55,685 nt of DNA from Acidobacteriota bacterium (GTDB lineage: Bacteria > Acidobacteriota > Vicinamibacteria > Vicinamibacterales > UBA2999): positions 1-55,685 of the forward strand of contig JALHON010000002.1 of NCBI GenBank assembly GCA_022842985.1, read 5' to 3'. The notes under the pieces were generated by a model. The model did not search any database. It was not told the origin of the DNA and saw nothing but the letters and a program-made list of their open reading frames with translations. Both the position numbers and the translations under genes were made by a program. How positions within the stretch are numbered: the first letter of the stretch is position 1; every line of letters begins with the position of its first letter. This document shows, in pieces, positions 16,875-25,282 of the stretch.

Positions 16875-19012
16875 ATGACCCGTCTCACGGCTCGCCTCGT
16901 CCGGTTGTCCCGTCTGTCCGTGCTGCTCTGCGCCCTGCTGCTCCTGGTCTCGTGCAAGGCGGCGCCAGGTCCGGCCCCCGACGCCGGGAAGGCCGCCGCC
17001 ACGGGCACCGAGATCCTGTGGGACCGCTACGGCGTGCCCCACATCTTCGCCCCCGACCAAGCAGCCTCTTCCAGGCCTACGGCTACGCCCAGATGGAGGC
17101 GCACAGCGAGCTGCTCGTGCGGCTCTACGCGCAGGCGCGCGGCCGCGGCGCCGAGTTCTACGGGGCGCAGTACCTCGACTCCGACAAATGGGTGCGCACG
17201 AACGGCCTGCCCGACACGGCGAAGCAGTGGGCGGCGGGGCAGACGCCGGAGTTCGGCGCGCTCATCCAGGCGTTCGCCAAGGGGCTCAATCAGTGGGCCA
17301 CGGAACACGCCGCGGACCTGAGCCCCGAAGCGAAGGCGGTGCTGCCGCTCACGCCCGAGGACGTCTACGCCCACGGGCTGCGTGTCATCCATTACGACTG
17401 GGTGGTCAGTCCGCGCCGCCTCGAGGGCCGCCTCGCGCGCTGGGAAGACGACGTGCACGGCTCGAACGAATGGGCGATTGCGCCCGCCCGCTCCGCCTCG
17501 GGCAAGGCGCTGCTCATGAGCAACTCGCACCTGCAGTGGGGCGACATCCACACCTACTTCGAGGTGCAGCTCACGGCCCCCGGTGTCACGAGCTACGGCG
17601 CCGTCTGGGTCGGCTTCCCGGTGCTGCGCCAGTGCTTCACGGAGTTCGTCGGCTGGACGCAGACCACGAACAACCCGTCGGAATCGGACCTCTACGGCCT
17701 GGTCGAGAAAGACGGCGGCTACGTGCTCGACGGCCAGGTGAAACAGTTCGAGACGCGTACAGAGACGCTGAAGGTGAAGCAGGCCGACGGCACGCTCAAG
17801 GACGAAGCGCTGGTCGTGCGGAAGACCGTGCACGGCCCCGTTGTGGCCGAACGGCGCGGCATGAAGATCGCGATGCGTGTGGCGGCGCTCGACCGGCCGA
17901 AGATGTTCGAGCAGTTCTGGAAGATGGGCCTCGCGAAGAACTTCGCGGAGTGGGAAGCGGCGATGCGCATGCAGCAGCTGCCGCTCTTCAATACGGCCTA
18001 CGCCGATCGCGACGGCCACATCGCCTACGTCTACAACGCCACGTTGTGGAAGCACCCGACGGGCGACTACCGCTTCTGGCAGGGCGTCGTGCCAGGCGAC
18101 AAGTCCGAACTCATCGCGCACGAGATCGTGCCCTACGACGAGATTCCGAAGGTGACCGACCCGCCGCAGGGCTGGGTGCAGAACTCGAACGACATGCCGT
18201 GGACGTCCACCTACCCGATGACGCTCGACCCGCGGAAGTTCGCCGCCGGGTTCGCCGCGCCGCAGGGCATCACGCAGCGCGCCCAGCGCGGCATCCGCAT
18301 CCTGAGCACGGCGCCCGAGAAGATCACCTTCGAGCAGGTGAAGGAGTGGAAGCTCTCGACCCGCGTTGAAACCGCCGACCAGTTCGTGGACGACATCGTG
18401 GCCACCGCGAAGGCGCGCGGCACACCGCTGGCGAAACGTGCGGCGGACGTCCTGGCCAAATGGGATCGCCAGAGCGAGGTGGAGAGCGACGGCATGCTGC
18501 TCTTCTACAAGTTCATGACGGCGGCCGGCTCGTCGTTCGAGAAGATCGGCGGCTTCAAGGTGCCGACCGACGACGCCCGTCCGCTCGAGACGCCGCGCGG
18601 ATTCAAGGATCCGGTAAAGGCCATGGCCGTGCTCGACACGGTGGCCGCCGAGGTGGAGAAGGAGTACGGCATGCTCAACCCGAAATGGGGTGACGTCATG
18701 CGCTTCCGCCGCGGCAACGCCGACGTGCCCGGCAACGGCGCGCCGTCACAGCTCGGCGCCATCCGCACCATCGGCGTGAGTCCGTTCAAGGACGGCAAGG
18801 TGGAAGCCGTGCAGGGCGACACGTTCTACGCGGTCATCGAATACGGCACGCCGCAGCGTGGCGAAGTGCTGCTCAACTACGGCAACTGGTCGAAGAAGGG
18901 CTCGACGCACATCGACGATCAGCTGCCGCTCGCCTCGAAGAAGCAGATGCGGCCGATGTGGCGCGACCGCAAGGACATCGAGGCGAATCTCGAGAGCCGG
19001 AAGGTGCTCTAG
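16875..19012 (+). CDS. Penicillin-acylase-family (Ntn) hydrolase, interrupted by one frameshift
   Basis: Reading starts at ATG 16875 with a lipoprotein-like signal (LLLLVSCKA) and runs through ILWDRYGVPHIFAPDQ. The frame then changes: homology resumes at LFQAYGYAQMEAH, which is encoded from 17066 in another frame. One missing base near 17062-17063 would restore D-Q-A-S-L-F. The rest is intact to the TAG at 19010-19012, about 712 residues in all. The autoprocessing/nucleophile site is the Ser in HGSNEWAIAP. Family members cleave amides such as beta-lactams or acyl-homoserine lactones in the periplasm. The long intact remainder argues for a sequencing indel or a very recent mutation. Confidence 0.8.
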
Positions 19013-19017
19013 CGATC

Positions 19018-19515
19018 ATGCTCGCGGCGCTCGTGCTCGCGCTGACCGCCACGCTGCCGCCGCACCCTGTCGCGCCGGCGGCGCCGCCCGATGTGTCGTC
19101 GCTCGCCTGGCTGGCCGGCTGCTGGCAGAGCGACGGCGCCGAGCCGGGATCCGGCGAGAGCTGGATGCTACCGGCGGGCGGCACGATGTTCGGGATGAGC
19201 CGCACCGTGAAGGGCGGCCGGACGGTGGCGTTCGAGTTCATGGAGCTGCGGGTGCTGGCCGATGGCCGGCTGGCCTTCGTGGCCCATCCCTCAGGGCAGG
19301 AGGGCACGACGTTTCCGCTCCTGCGGGCAGAGAGCGGCGAGGCCGTCTTCGAGAACACCGCGCATGACTTTCCGCAGCGTGTCGTCTATGCGCGTGACGG
19401 CGCCTCGAAGCTCAAGGCGCGCATCGAAGGCACCCGGAACGGCAAACCGCTCGTCATCCCGTTCCCGATGACGCGTGTGGCCTGCGATGCACGGCCAGCC
19501 GGAGCGGGCGAGTGA
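19018..19515 (+). CDS. DUF6265-family exported protein
   Basis: The 165-residue product starts at ATG 19018, 5 nt after the acylase stop, with a short signal (MLAALVLALTATLPPHPVA). The body is the DUF6265 pattern: LAWLAGCWQSDG, W-M-L-P-A-G-G-T-M-F-G-M-S-R-T, a V-A-H-P-S-G-Q strand and FENTAHDFPQR. The fold is a lipocalin-like beta barrel of unknown ligand. Its last bases overlap the GTG of the next gene, so the acylase, this gene and 19512-20003 may form one operon. Confidence 0.85.
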   Translation: MLAALVLALTATLPPHPVAPAAPPDVSSLAWLAGCWQSDGAEPGSGESWMLPAGGTMFGMSRTVKGGRTVAFEFMELRVLADGRLAFVAHPSGQEGTTFPLLRAESGEAVFENTAHDFPQRVVYARDGASKLKARIEGTRNGKPLVIPFPMTRVACDARPAGAGE

Positions 19516-20003
19516 GGGCGCGCGCCGTCGCCCCGGCGCTCGGCTGGCTGCTCGCCGCGGCCAGCGTTGGCCTGGCGCAGCCGGCGGTGCCGGTCACGCT
19601 GCCGGCCGCGATCCAGACGCACGTGCGGAGCGAACGCTTTCAGGTGGTCACCGCGGTGCGCGGGCTGCCGCTCGGCGTGCGCGAGGAGCTGCAGCGGATG
19701 TTCGGCAGTTCCGCGATGGCGATCGCCGATCCCGGCGCGCCCTTCCAGGTCACGGATGTCATCACGGATCCGTCGCTGCCGATGCGGCGCATGAGCGTAG
19801 CCGGCTGCTCGCAGGACCACTGCCTCGTCTACTACGAACGCGGCGGCATCGCGCACGTGTGGCACGCGGTGCTGTTCCACTGGACGCCGGAGGCCACGCG
19901 CGTCGAGGCCGGCGGCATCGCGCCGGCCGGACTGCGCACGGTGGACGACCTGCGGACCGCCGTGTTGTCTGGTGCGCTCAAGGGCGCCGGGCGGAGCTGG
20001 TAG
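19512..20003 (+). CDS. Exported protein of unknown function
   Basis: The 163-residue product starts with GTG overlapping the previous TGA. A signal peptide reads MRARAVAPALGWLLAAASVGLA. The mature protein contains SVAGCSQDHCLVYYERGGIAHVW-like strands; the C-x4-C pair probably forms a disulfide. I do not recognise the family. Coupling to the DUF6265 gene suggests it is made together with it for the same compartment. Confidence 0.6.
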   Translation: MRARAVAPALGWLLAAASVGLAQPAVPVTLPAAIQTHVRSERFQVVTAVRGLPLGVREELQRMFGSSAMAIADPGAPFQVTDVITDPSLPMRRMSVAGCSQDHCLVYYERGGIAHVWHAVLFHWTPEATRVEAGGIAPAGLRTVDDLRTAVLSGALKGAGRSW

Positions 20004-20064
20004 AGGTACACTCGCCCGGCGTTGTCGCGCCACTGGCGGGCGGATCGTCTGCCTCGGAGGTTTC

Positions 20065-20451
20065 ATGCGGAAGTGGTCGTTCGTTGCTGTGCTGTCATTG
20101 GTTGCCGTGGCCGCGCTGGGCGCGCAGCAAACCGGGTTCTCGCGCACCGTCCTGCAGCAGGTGGACATCTCGGCGCCCGGGCGCGAGGCGGTGACCGCGC
20201 GCGCCGAGTTCAGCGCCGTCGGCGCCTCGGTGGGCCGGCACACACACTTCGGTGAGGAAGTCGGCTACGTGCAGGAAGGCACACTTTCGATCGAGATCGA
20301 CGGCGTGACGAAGACGGTGAAGGCCGGCGAGGCGTTCATCATCCCGAACGGCAAGCCGCACAACGCCACGAACGCCGGACCTGGCAAGGCGTCGATCGTC
20401 GTGACGTACATCGTCGAGAAGGGCAAGCCGCTGGCGACGCCGGTGAAGTAG
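20065..20451 (+). CDS. Secreted cupin-domain protein
   Basis: The product is 128 residues from ATG 20065, with GGAGG 4 nt upstream. A signal peptide (MRKWSFVAVLSLVAVAALGA) precedes one cupin barrel. Motif 1 reads GASVGRHTHFGEEVGYVQEG (two His and Glu metal ligands) and motif 2 IPNGKPHNATN (His). This should bind a divalent metal outside the cytoplasm. The reaction is unknown; small secreted cupins of this sort are common in acidobacterial genomes. Confidence 0.85.
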   Translation: MRKWSFVAVLSLVAVAALGAQQTGFSRTVLQQVDISAPGREAVTARAEFSAVGASVGRHTHFGEEVGYVQEGTLSIEIDGVTKTVKAGEAFIIPNGKPHNATNAGPGKASIVVTYIVEKGKPLATPVK

Positions 20452-20669
20452 CCCGCGGCGAGCGTCGGGGGGCACTGGGGCGCGCCAGGCGCGGCGCCAC
20501 ATCGGAAGCGAACTTCACCGTCACACGTCTGCAGTAGGCCCGGCGACGTCGACACATGATGGCGCCGACGGAGCAGGCCACGGCGCTGGCCGCGCCGTGG
20601 CGGTCCTTGCTGAACGGCCGCTCCATCTACCCGCCGGATGTGCGAGGATCACGGCCAGCATTCCCCCGC

Positions 20670-21254
20670 ATGCCGCCTCCCGCGAGTGACGATCTCACGC
20701 GCCTGTTGCACGACTGGTCGCGCGGCGACGCCGCGGCGTTACCGCGCCTCATCGAGCTCGTCTACCCCGAGCTGCACAAGATTGCGGCGCGGGTGCTGAG
20801 CCGCGAGCGGCCCGGCCACACCCTGCAGCCGACGGCGCTCGTGAACGAGGCCTACCTCCGCTTCTCGCAGCGGGAGCCCGGCAAGCAGTGGAACGACCGC
20901 ACGCACTTCTTCGCCGTGGCCGCCCGGGTCGTGCGCGCCGTGCTCGTCGACCATGCGCGCGCCCGCGACGCCGTGAAACGTGGCGACGGGCATCGAAGGA
21001 CCGGTCTCGCCGCGGCGCTCGACATGGCGGCGGATGCGCCCGTCGACATGCTCGACCTCGACGCGGCGCTTGCTGAACTCGAGGCGCTCAACGCCGAACA
21101 CTGCCGGATCGTCGAGCTGCGCTACTTCGCCGGCTTGTCGATCGAAGAAACCGCGGAGGCGCTGGGCGTGTCGATTTCCACCGTGAAGCGCGGCTGGCTG
21201 GCCGCCAAGACGTTCGTGCGACGCCGCCTCGAGGGCGATCCTGCCGTCCCATGA
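20670..21254 (+). CDS. ECF sigma factor, TIGR02999-like
   Basis: The product is 194 residues from ATG 20670. The N-terminus (DDLTRLLHDWSRGDAAALPR) and the region-2 stretch LIELVYPELHKIAARVLSRE, HTLQPTALVNEAYLRF and WNDRTHFFAVAARVVRAVLVDHARAR are typical of the TIGR02999 acidobacterial/planctomycete group. Region 4 has IVELRYFAGLSIEETAEALGV and the helix-turn-helix STVKRGWLAAKTFVRRRL. Such sigma factors usually precede a Ser/Thr kinase gene; here only a remnant follows, overlapping by 4 nt. An upstream ATG at 20556 would add 38 residues unlike the family. Confidence 0.85.
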   Translation: MPPPASDDLTRLLHDWSRGDAAALPRLIELVYPELHKIAARVLSRERPGHTLQPTALVNEAYLRFSQREPGKQWNDRTHFFAVAARVVRAVLVDHARARDAVKRGDGHRRTGLAAALDMAADAPVDMLDLDAALAELEALNAEHCRIVELRYFAGLSIEETAEALGVSISTVKRGWLAAKTFVRRRLEGDPAVP

Positions 21255-21433
21255 CCCCCGAGCAGTGGGCCTCGATCGCCGAGCTCTTCGCCGCGGCCTC
21301 GCACACACCCTCAACCAGCTGCACGCGCGCGGCGAGGTCGACGGACTGGCAAAGGCCGGGGCCCTGGAACCCCGCCTGGCCGACCTTCGGCGCCAGCTCG
21401 ATGCGAGTCTTGCCGCCTTCGACCGTCGCTGAG
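21251..21433 (+). pseudogene. Remnant of a sigma-linked gene (kinase-like start, foreign tail)
   Basis: The ATG at 21251 overlaps the sigma-factor stop and begins MTPEQWASIAELFAAAS, the usual opening of the Ser/Thr kinases that follow TIGR02999 sigma factors. After 18 codons the frame gives low-quality residues. A different frame from 21304 then reads HTLNQLHARGEVDGL and continues as a helical tail to TGA 21433. The junction lies in a CACACA run. I read this as an internal deletion that fused the two ends of one or two genes out of frame. Confidence 0.5.
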
Positions 21434-21458
21434 ACCACGCACGCCCTCTGCGGGCGTG

Positions 21459-21762
21459 TTACGCCGGATCCGCGAAGAGCGCCCGCATCGACAAGTGCCA
21501 GCCCGCGAGCAGCGGCGTCGTGAGTGTCGCGTCGTCCTCAGCGGACAGCTCTTCGACCCGCACGAGCTTTCCCTCGGGGGACGCGCGCAGCACCTGCACC
21601 AGATCGAGTTCGGGGTCGACGAGCCAGTATTCCCGCACGCCCGTGCGTTCGAAGAGCCGGCGCTTCGTCTGCGCGTCTTTCTTGCGCGTGCTCCAGGAAG
21701 TCGTCGTACGTGAGCCGCGAATCGGCCCGGGCCGCCGTGGGCATCGGAGTCTCCTCGGCCAT
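21459..21762 (-). pseudogene. Uma2-family endonuclease-like gene with a central deletion
   Basis: The start at 21762 encodes MAEETPMPTAARADSRLTYD and then DFLE, the Uma2 N-terminus. At about 21687-21695 the sequence jumps, in another frame, to STRKKDAQTKRRLFERTGVR and then EYWLVDPELDLVQVLR, the Uma2 C-terminus, ending at TAA 21459. Intact Uma2 proteins are about 190 residues. Roughly 100 central residues, including the PD-(D/E)xK acids, are missing. The product cannot be an active nuclease. Confidence 0.75.
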
Positions 21763-21826
21763 GTGCGCAGTCTACATCCGGCCATGGTGTCCGGCGGGCA
21801 CGGGAGCGCGTATGCTACCGGCGTCG

Positions 21827-22984
21827 ATGCCCGCCGAGGCCGCCTTCGTCTCGCATCCGGTCGCCCTGCTGGCCCTCGTGCTTGCCGTGGTGGCCGGCAC
21901 GCGCCTGCTCGAGCAGCGGGTCGCGTGGGTGCAGACCATCAGTTCGGCGGTGGTCTGCACGCTGCTCGGCATCCTCTTCGCCAACATCGGCGTCATCCCG
22001 CAGGCCTCGCCGATCTACGACGGCGTGAACGCCTACGCCGTGCCGTATGCGATCGTGCTCGTCATCCTCGGCTCAGACCTTCGCGACCTGGGCCGCGCCG
22101 GCCGGCCGATCGTCGTGGCCTTCGCGCTGGCCACGGCCGGCAGCTTCACCGGCAGCCTCATGGCGACGCTGGCCTTCGGGGCCCTGGTCGGTCCTGAGGC
22201 GTGGAAACTCGCGGGGCAGTTCGCGGCGTCGTTCACCGGCGGCGGCATGAACTTCGTGGCCGTCGGCCGGGCGCTCGAGACGAGCGCGGACACGTTCGCC
22301 GCCGCGTCGGTCGTCAACAGCCTCTCCACCGTGCCGTGGATGCTCGCGCAGGTGGGTCTGTATCGCGTCCTCGTCCGGTTCTACCGGCCGCTGCCGGCCT
22401 CGATGCCCGTCACGACCGCCGAAGACATCCAGGCGATTCGCGATCGCTGGGACCGCGCCACGCTCACGATCACCGACCTCGCCGTGCTCGGCGCGCTGCC
22501 GCTCGTGGTGTTGTGGGCGTCGGAGCAGCTCTCGCCGCTGCTGCCGGGGTTCCCGCTCGTGCTCTGGCAGACGACGCTGGCGCTCGTGCTGGCCCAAGTG
22601 CCCGCGATCCGGCGTCTCGAAGGCGCGCCGATGCTGTCGTACTTCGCGCTGCATCTCTTCTTCGTCGTCATCGGCACGTCGGCCGTGTTCAGCGCGCTGG
22701 CGGGCCAGGGGCCGCTCCTTGCGGCCTACATGACGTCGATCATCGCGCTGCACTTCGTGGTGGCCTATGGCCTCGGTGCCCTCGCGCGGCTCGACCTGGC
22801 CAGCATCACCATCGCCAGTCAGGCCGCCGTGGGTGGTCCGGGCTCCGCGCTGGCGCTCGCGATGACGATGCGCTGGCCGGCGCTCGTGACGCCCGGCATC
22901 ATCGTCGGTATCTTCGGGTACGCCGTCGGCAACTACGTCGGCGTCGCGTGTGCGTATCTGGTGCGCGCGCTCGTCACGCGCTGA
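21827..22984 (+). CDS. DUF819-family membrane protein
   Basis: The 385-residue integral membrane protein has about 10-11 helices. DUF819 marks include LLGILFANIGVIP, LLVILGSDLRDLGR-like motifs and the SFTGGGMNFVAVGRALE loop. A second-half counterpart reads ASQAAVGGPGSALALAM, giving the inverted-repeat look of GltS/BASS-type carriers. The transported substrate is not known. ATG 21827 is chosen because TATGCT at 21811 looks like a -10 box covering the alternative ATG at 21812. The 3' end overlaps the convergent gene by 11 nt. Confidence 0.85.
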   Translation: MPAEAAFVSHPVALLALVLAVVAGTRLLEQRVAWVQTISSAVVCTLLGILFANIGVIPQASPIYDGVNAYAVPYAIVLVILGSDLRDLGRAGRPIVVAFALATAGSFTGSLMATLAFGALVGPEAWKLAGQFAASFTGGGMNFVAVGRALETSADTFAAASVVNSLSTVPWMLAQVGLYRVLVRFYRPLPASMPVTTAEDIQAIRDRWDRATLTITDLAVLGALPLVVLWASEQLSPLLPGFPLVLWQTTLALVLAQVPAIRRLEGAPMLSYFALHLFFVVIGTSAVFSALAGQGPLLAAYMTSIIALHFVVAYGLGALARLDLASITIASQAAVGGPGSALALAMTMRWPALVTPGIIVGIFGYAVGNYVGVACAYLVRALVTR

Positions 22985-23402
22985 TGCCCCGGGCGCGCAG
23001 CGCCTGCAGCAGCGCCTGCGGTTCGTCGGTGCCGATGCGGAAGCGCGTGCCGTTCTTGAGCTGCAGCTCCACGGCGTCGAGCCCCCAGACATTCCAGAGC
23101 CGCCCGTGGCGGATGTAGCGCATGCCCCAGCCGTTCACCGGCGAATTGCGCACGGCGCGCGCGTGAGTCACGTCGGCCATGGCGATCCGTTCGCGCAAGA
23201 GGCTCACCGGGCCGAACCGTACATGCACGGACGTCTCGTCCACGAGCACGGTGAGCGTGCCGAAGAGGGCAGAGGCGAGCGTGGTGACCAGACACATCAC
23301 GCCGAAGATCGCGAGTGACTGCATGCGCGAGGCGATGATCGCCGCGAGCCCCACCATCGCCCCGGCCATCCAGTAGCCGAACTGCGTGTGCTTGTAGTGC
23401 AT
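22974..23402 (-). CDS. Small membrane protein with PH-like domain
   Basis: The 142-residue product has two close helices (GYWMAGAMVGLAAIIASRM, IFGVMCLVTTLASALFGTL). A beta-strand domain with VHVRFGPVSLLRERIAM and WNVWGLDAVELQLKNG follows, closing with a helix (QALLQALRARG). This is the layout of bacterial PH-like membrane proteins of unknown role. It lies 17 nt downstream of the Rieske gene on the same strand and has AGGAAG before its ATG, so it is probably co-transcribed. It overlaps the end of the DUF819 gene tail to tail. Confidence 0.7.
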   Translation of the reverse strand: MHYKHTQFGYWMAGAMVGLAAIIASRMQSLAIFGVMCLVTTLASALFGTLTVLVDETSVHVRFGPVSLLRERIAMADVTHARAVRNSPVNGWGMRYIRHGRLWNVWGLDAVELQLKNGTRFRIGTDEPQALLQALRARGISA

Positions 23403-23419
23403 GTCGTCTTCCTGGCCGC

Positions 23420-24421
23420 TTAGCCGAGGCCCTGCGCGCGCATGGCCCGCCGGTAGGCTACCGCCACAGCGTCGAACTTCAGGTGCAGTTCGTCGGCGAG
23501 GTCGAACGGCACCTGCTCGGGCCGCTGCGATTCCACGATGCGCTGATCCTGCCCGAAGATCACGCGCTCGAATTCCTGCAGCGTGCTGTCAGGATCGTCG
23601 AAGTCGTAGTTGCGGCCGATGATGCAGTAGCCGCGGCAGCGGTCTGCCTTCTCGGGCTGTGAGGCGAAGAAGTAGACCATACCTTTCGTGCCGCCCCAGC
23701 CCAGACGCAGCACGATGGTGTACGGCAGATGCAATTCGTAACGGCTGCGGCGTTCCGGCTGCACGGTCTGCTCGTTGGCGAACACCTTGAAGTCGTCGCT
23801 GTTGGGCGCTTCCGGACGCACGATCGTATAGTGCAGCACGTGTTCGCGTGTCTCCACCGAGTGTTCGGGCACCACGGGACGTTCCGGATCGCCGAGCAGG
23901 CCCGGATGCACCCACGGGAAGTGCCCGAAGTCGGTGAAGTTCTCCACCTGCCGCGAGGCATTCGCCTGCCACGTGAACGGGCCGGTGTTCACGACCTTCC
24001 AGTCGCCCGATTCGAACTCCGGGATCTCGGGCAGGGCATAGGCTGGCGGTGCGTCGCTCAGGCACACCCAGATGAGTCCGTAGCGCTCCAGGCACTGATA
24101 CACAGGCGTGCGCGCCTTCGCGGGAATGGTCGTTGTGGCCGACTGCGGAATGCGCACGCAGGCGCCAGACGCATCGTAGCGCCAGGCGTGATACGGACAC
24201 ACGAGGCAGTCGTCGGCCACCCAGCCGAGCGAGAGCGCGGTGCCGCGATGGATGCACAGGTCGCGCATGGCGTGCGCGCGCCCGTCGGCCGTGCGCCACG
24301 CCACCACGGCCTCGCCCAGCAGCGTCGCAGCCACCGGGGCGTCCTTGACCTCGTGCGCGTAGGCCACCGGATGCCAGCAGCGCCGCAATGGTTCCGGAAG
24401 CGGTCGTGACGCGTCGCCCAT
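23420..24421 (-). CDS. Rieske non-haem iron oxygenase, alpha-subunit type
   Basis: The 333-residue product has the Rieske centre C-I-H-R-G (near residue 56) and C-P-Y-H-A-W (near 75), that is C-x-H and C-x2-H. The catalytic iron site follows: ENFTDFGHFPWVHPG provides the Asp and two His about 160 residues in. The start CWHPVAYAHEV is typical of the VanA/PobA-type demethylase or hydroxylase group. It would oxygenate or O-/N-demethylate an aromatic or cyclic substrate using a reductase partner. No such reductase is adjacent. Confidence 0.9.
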   Translation of the reverse strand: MGDASRPLPEPLRRCWHPVAYAHEVKDAPVAATLLGEAVVAWRTADGRAHAMRDLCIHRGTALSLGWVADDCLVCPYHAWRYDASGACVRIPQSATTTIPAKARTPVYQCLERYGLIWVCLSDAPPAYALPEIPEFESGDWKVVNTGPFTWQANASRQVENFTDFGHFPWVHPGLLGDPERPVVPEHSVETREHVLHYTIVRPEAPNSDDFKVFANEQTVQPERRSRYELHLPYTIVLRLGWGGTKGMVYFFASQPEKADRCRGYCIIGRNYDFDDPDSTLQEFERVIFGQDQRIVESQRPEQVPFDLADELHLKFDAVAVAYRRAMRAQGLG

Positions 24422-24498
24422 GGATGGAGCGGTATGCTACCACCGCGGTGTTGCGGCGCGCCCTCGCGAGGCTGGTCGCGCGCGCCGCTGGAGGGTTG

Positions 24499-25275
24499 AT
24501 GTTGCTGGTCCGTTCGTTCGTCCTGGCCATGAGCCTTGCGGCCACGGCCGCTTCCGCTCAGCCCGCCGTCGAACGGTTCCAGGCGGCTGGGCCGGCGCAG
24601 CCCGATGCCGTGCGCGTCGAGTTCCTGGATCTGGTGGACACGTCGCGCGGACGCCCGGTGCCAGTCGCGCTCTACCGGCCGACACAACCAGCGCGGCAGA
24701 TGCGGCTGGCAGTGCTGAGTCACGGTTACGGCGCGAAGCACACCGAGTACTCATTCATCGCGCGCTACCTCGCCACGCATGGTTATGTCGTGGCCAGCGT
24801 GCAGCACGAGGTGCCGGGTGACGACCCGCTGCCCTCCACCGGCAACCCCTACCAGACGCGGATGCCGAGCTGGCGGCGCGGTATGCAGAACATCCTCTTC
24901 GTGATCGATGCGATGAAGGCGTCGCGGCCGGACCTCGATACCGCACACGTCCTGCTCGTGGGCCATTCACACGGCGGTGACGCGAGCATGGTGCTCGCCG
25001 CGGAGCATCCGGCGCGTATCGAGGCGGTCATCTCACTCGACAACCGGCGCATGCCATGGCCGCGTGCGTCACGGCCCCGCATCTTCTCGATCAGGTCGAG
25101 CGACCAGCGGGCCGACGATGGCGTCATCCCGTCGCCTGAGGAACAGGCCCGATTCGGCATGCGGATCGTGACGCTCTCTGCCACGAAGCACGACGACATG
25201 TGGGATGGCGCCACCGACGCGCAGCAGGCCGAGATTCTCGGCCACATCGGACGCTTCCTGGAGGCGCTTCGATAA
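24499..25275 (+). CDS. Exported alpha/beta hydrolase
   Basis: The product is 258 residues from ATG 24499, with GGAGGG 3-8 nt ahead. A signal peptide (LVRSFVLAMSLAATAASA) precedes an alpha/beta-hydrolase fold. The oxyanion-side motif is LSHGYGAKHTEY, the nucleophile elbow GHSHGG carries the Ser, and a late His lies in ATKHDDMWDG. It resembles the platelet-activating-factor acetylhydrolase/dienelactone hydrolase-like group. The substrate is unknown. It diverges from the Rieske gene and ends 7 nt from the S9 peptidase stop. Confidence 0.85.
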   Translation: MLLVRSFVLAMSLAATAASAQPAVERFQAAGPAQPDAVRVEFLDLVDTSRGRPVPVALYRPTQPARQMRLAVLSHGYGAKHTEYSFIARYLATHGYVVASVQHEVPGDDPLPSTGNPYQTRMPSWRRGMQNILFVIDAMKASRPDLDTAHVLLVGHSHGGDASMVLAAEHPARIEAVISLDNRRMPWPRASRPRIFSIRSSDQRADDGVIPSPEEQARFGMRIVTLSATKHDDMWDGATDAQQAEILGHIGRFLEALR

Positions 25276-25282
25276 CGCGCGG

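Noticed and set aside
17055-17070. Programmed ribosomal frameshift
   Set aside because: No slippery heptamer, upstream SD-like element or downstream pseudoknot; a single-base indel is simpler.
17027-18121. A 364-codon minus-strand reading inside the acylase gene
   Set aside because: Antisense shadow; the plus strand carries the conserved Ntn-hydrolase motifs.
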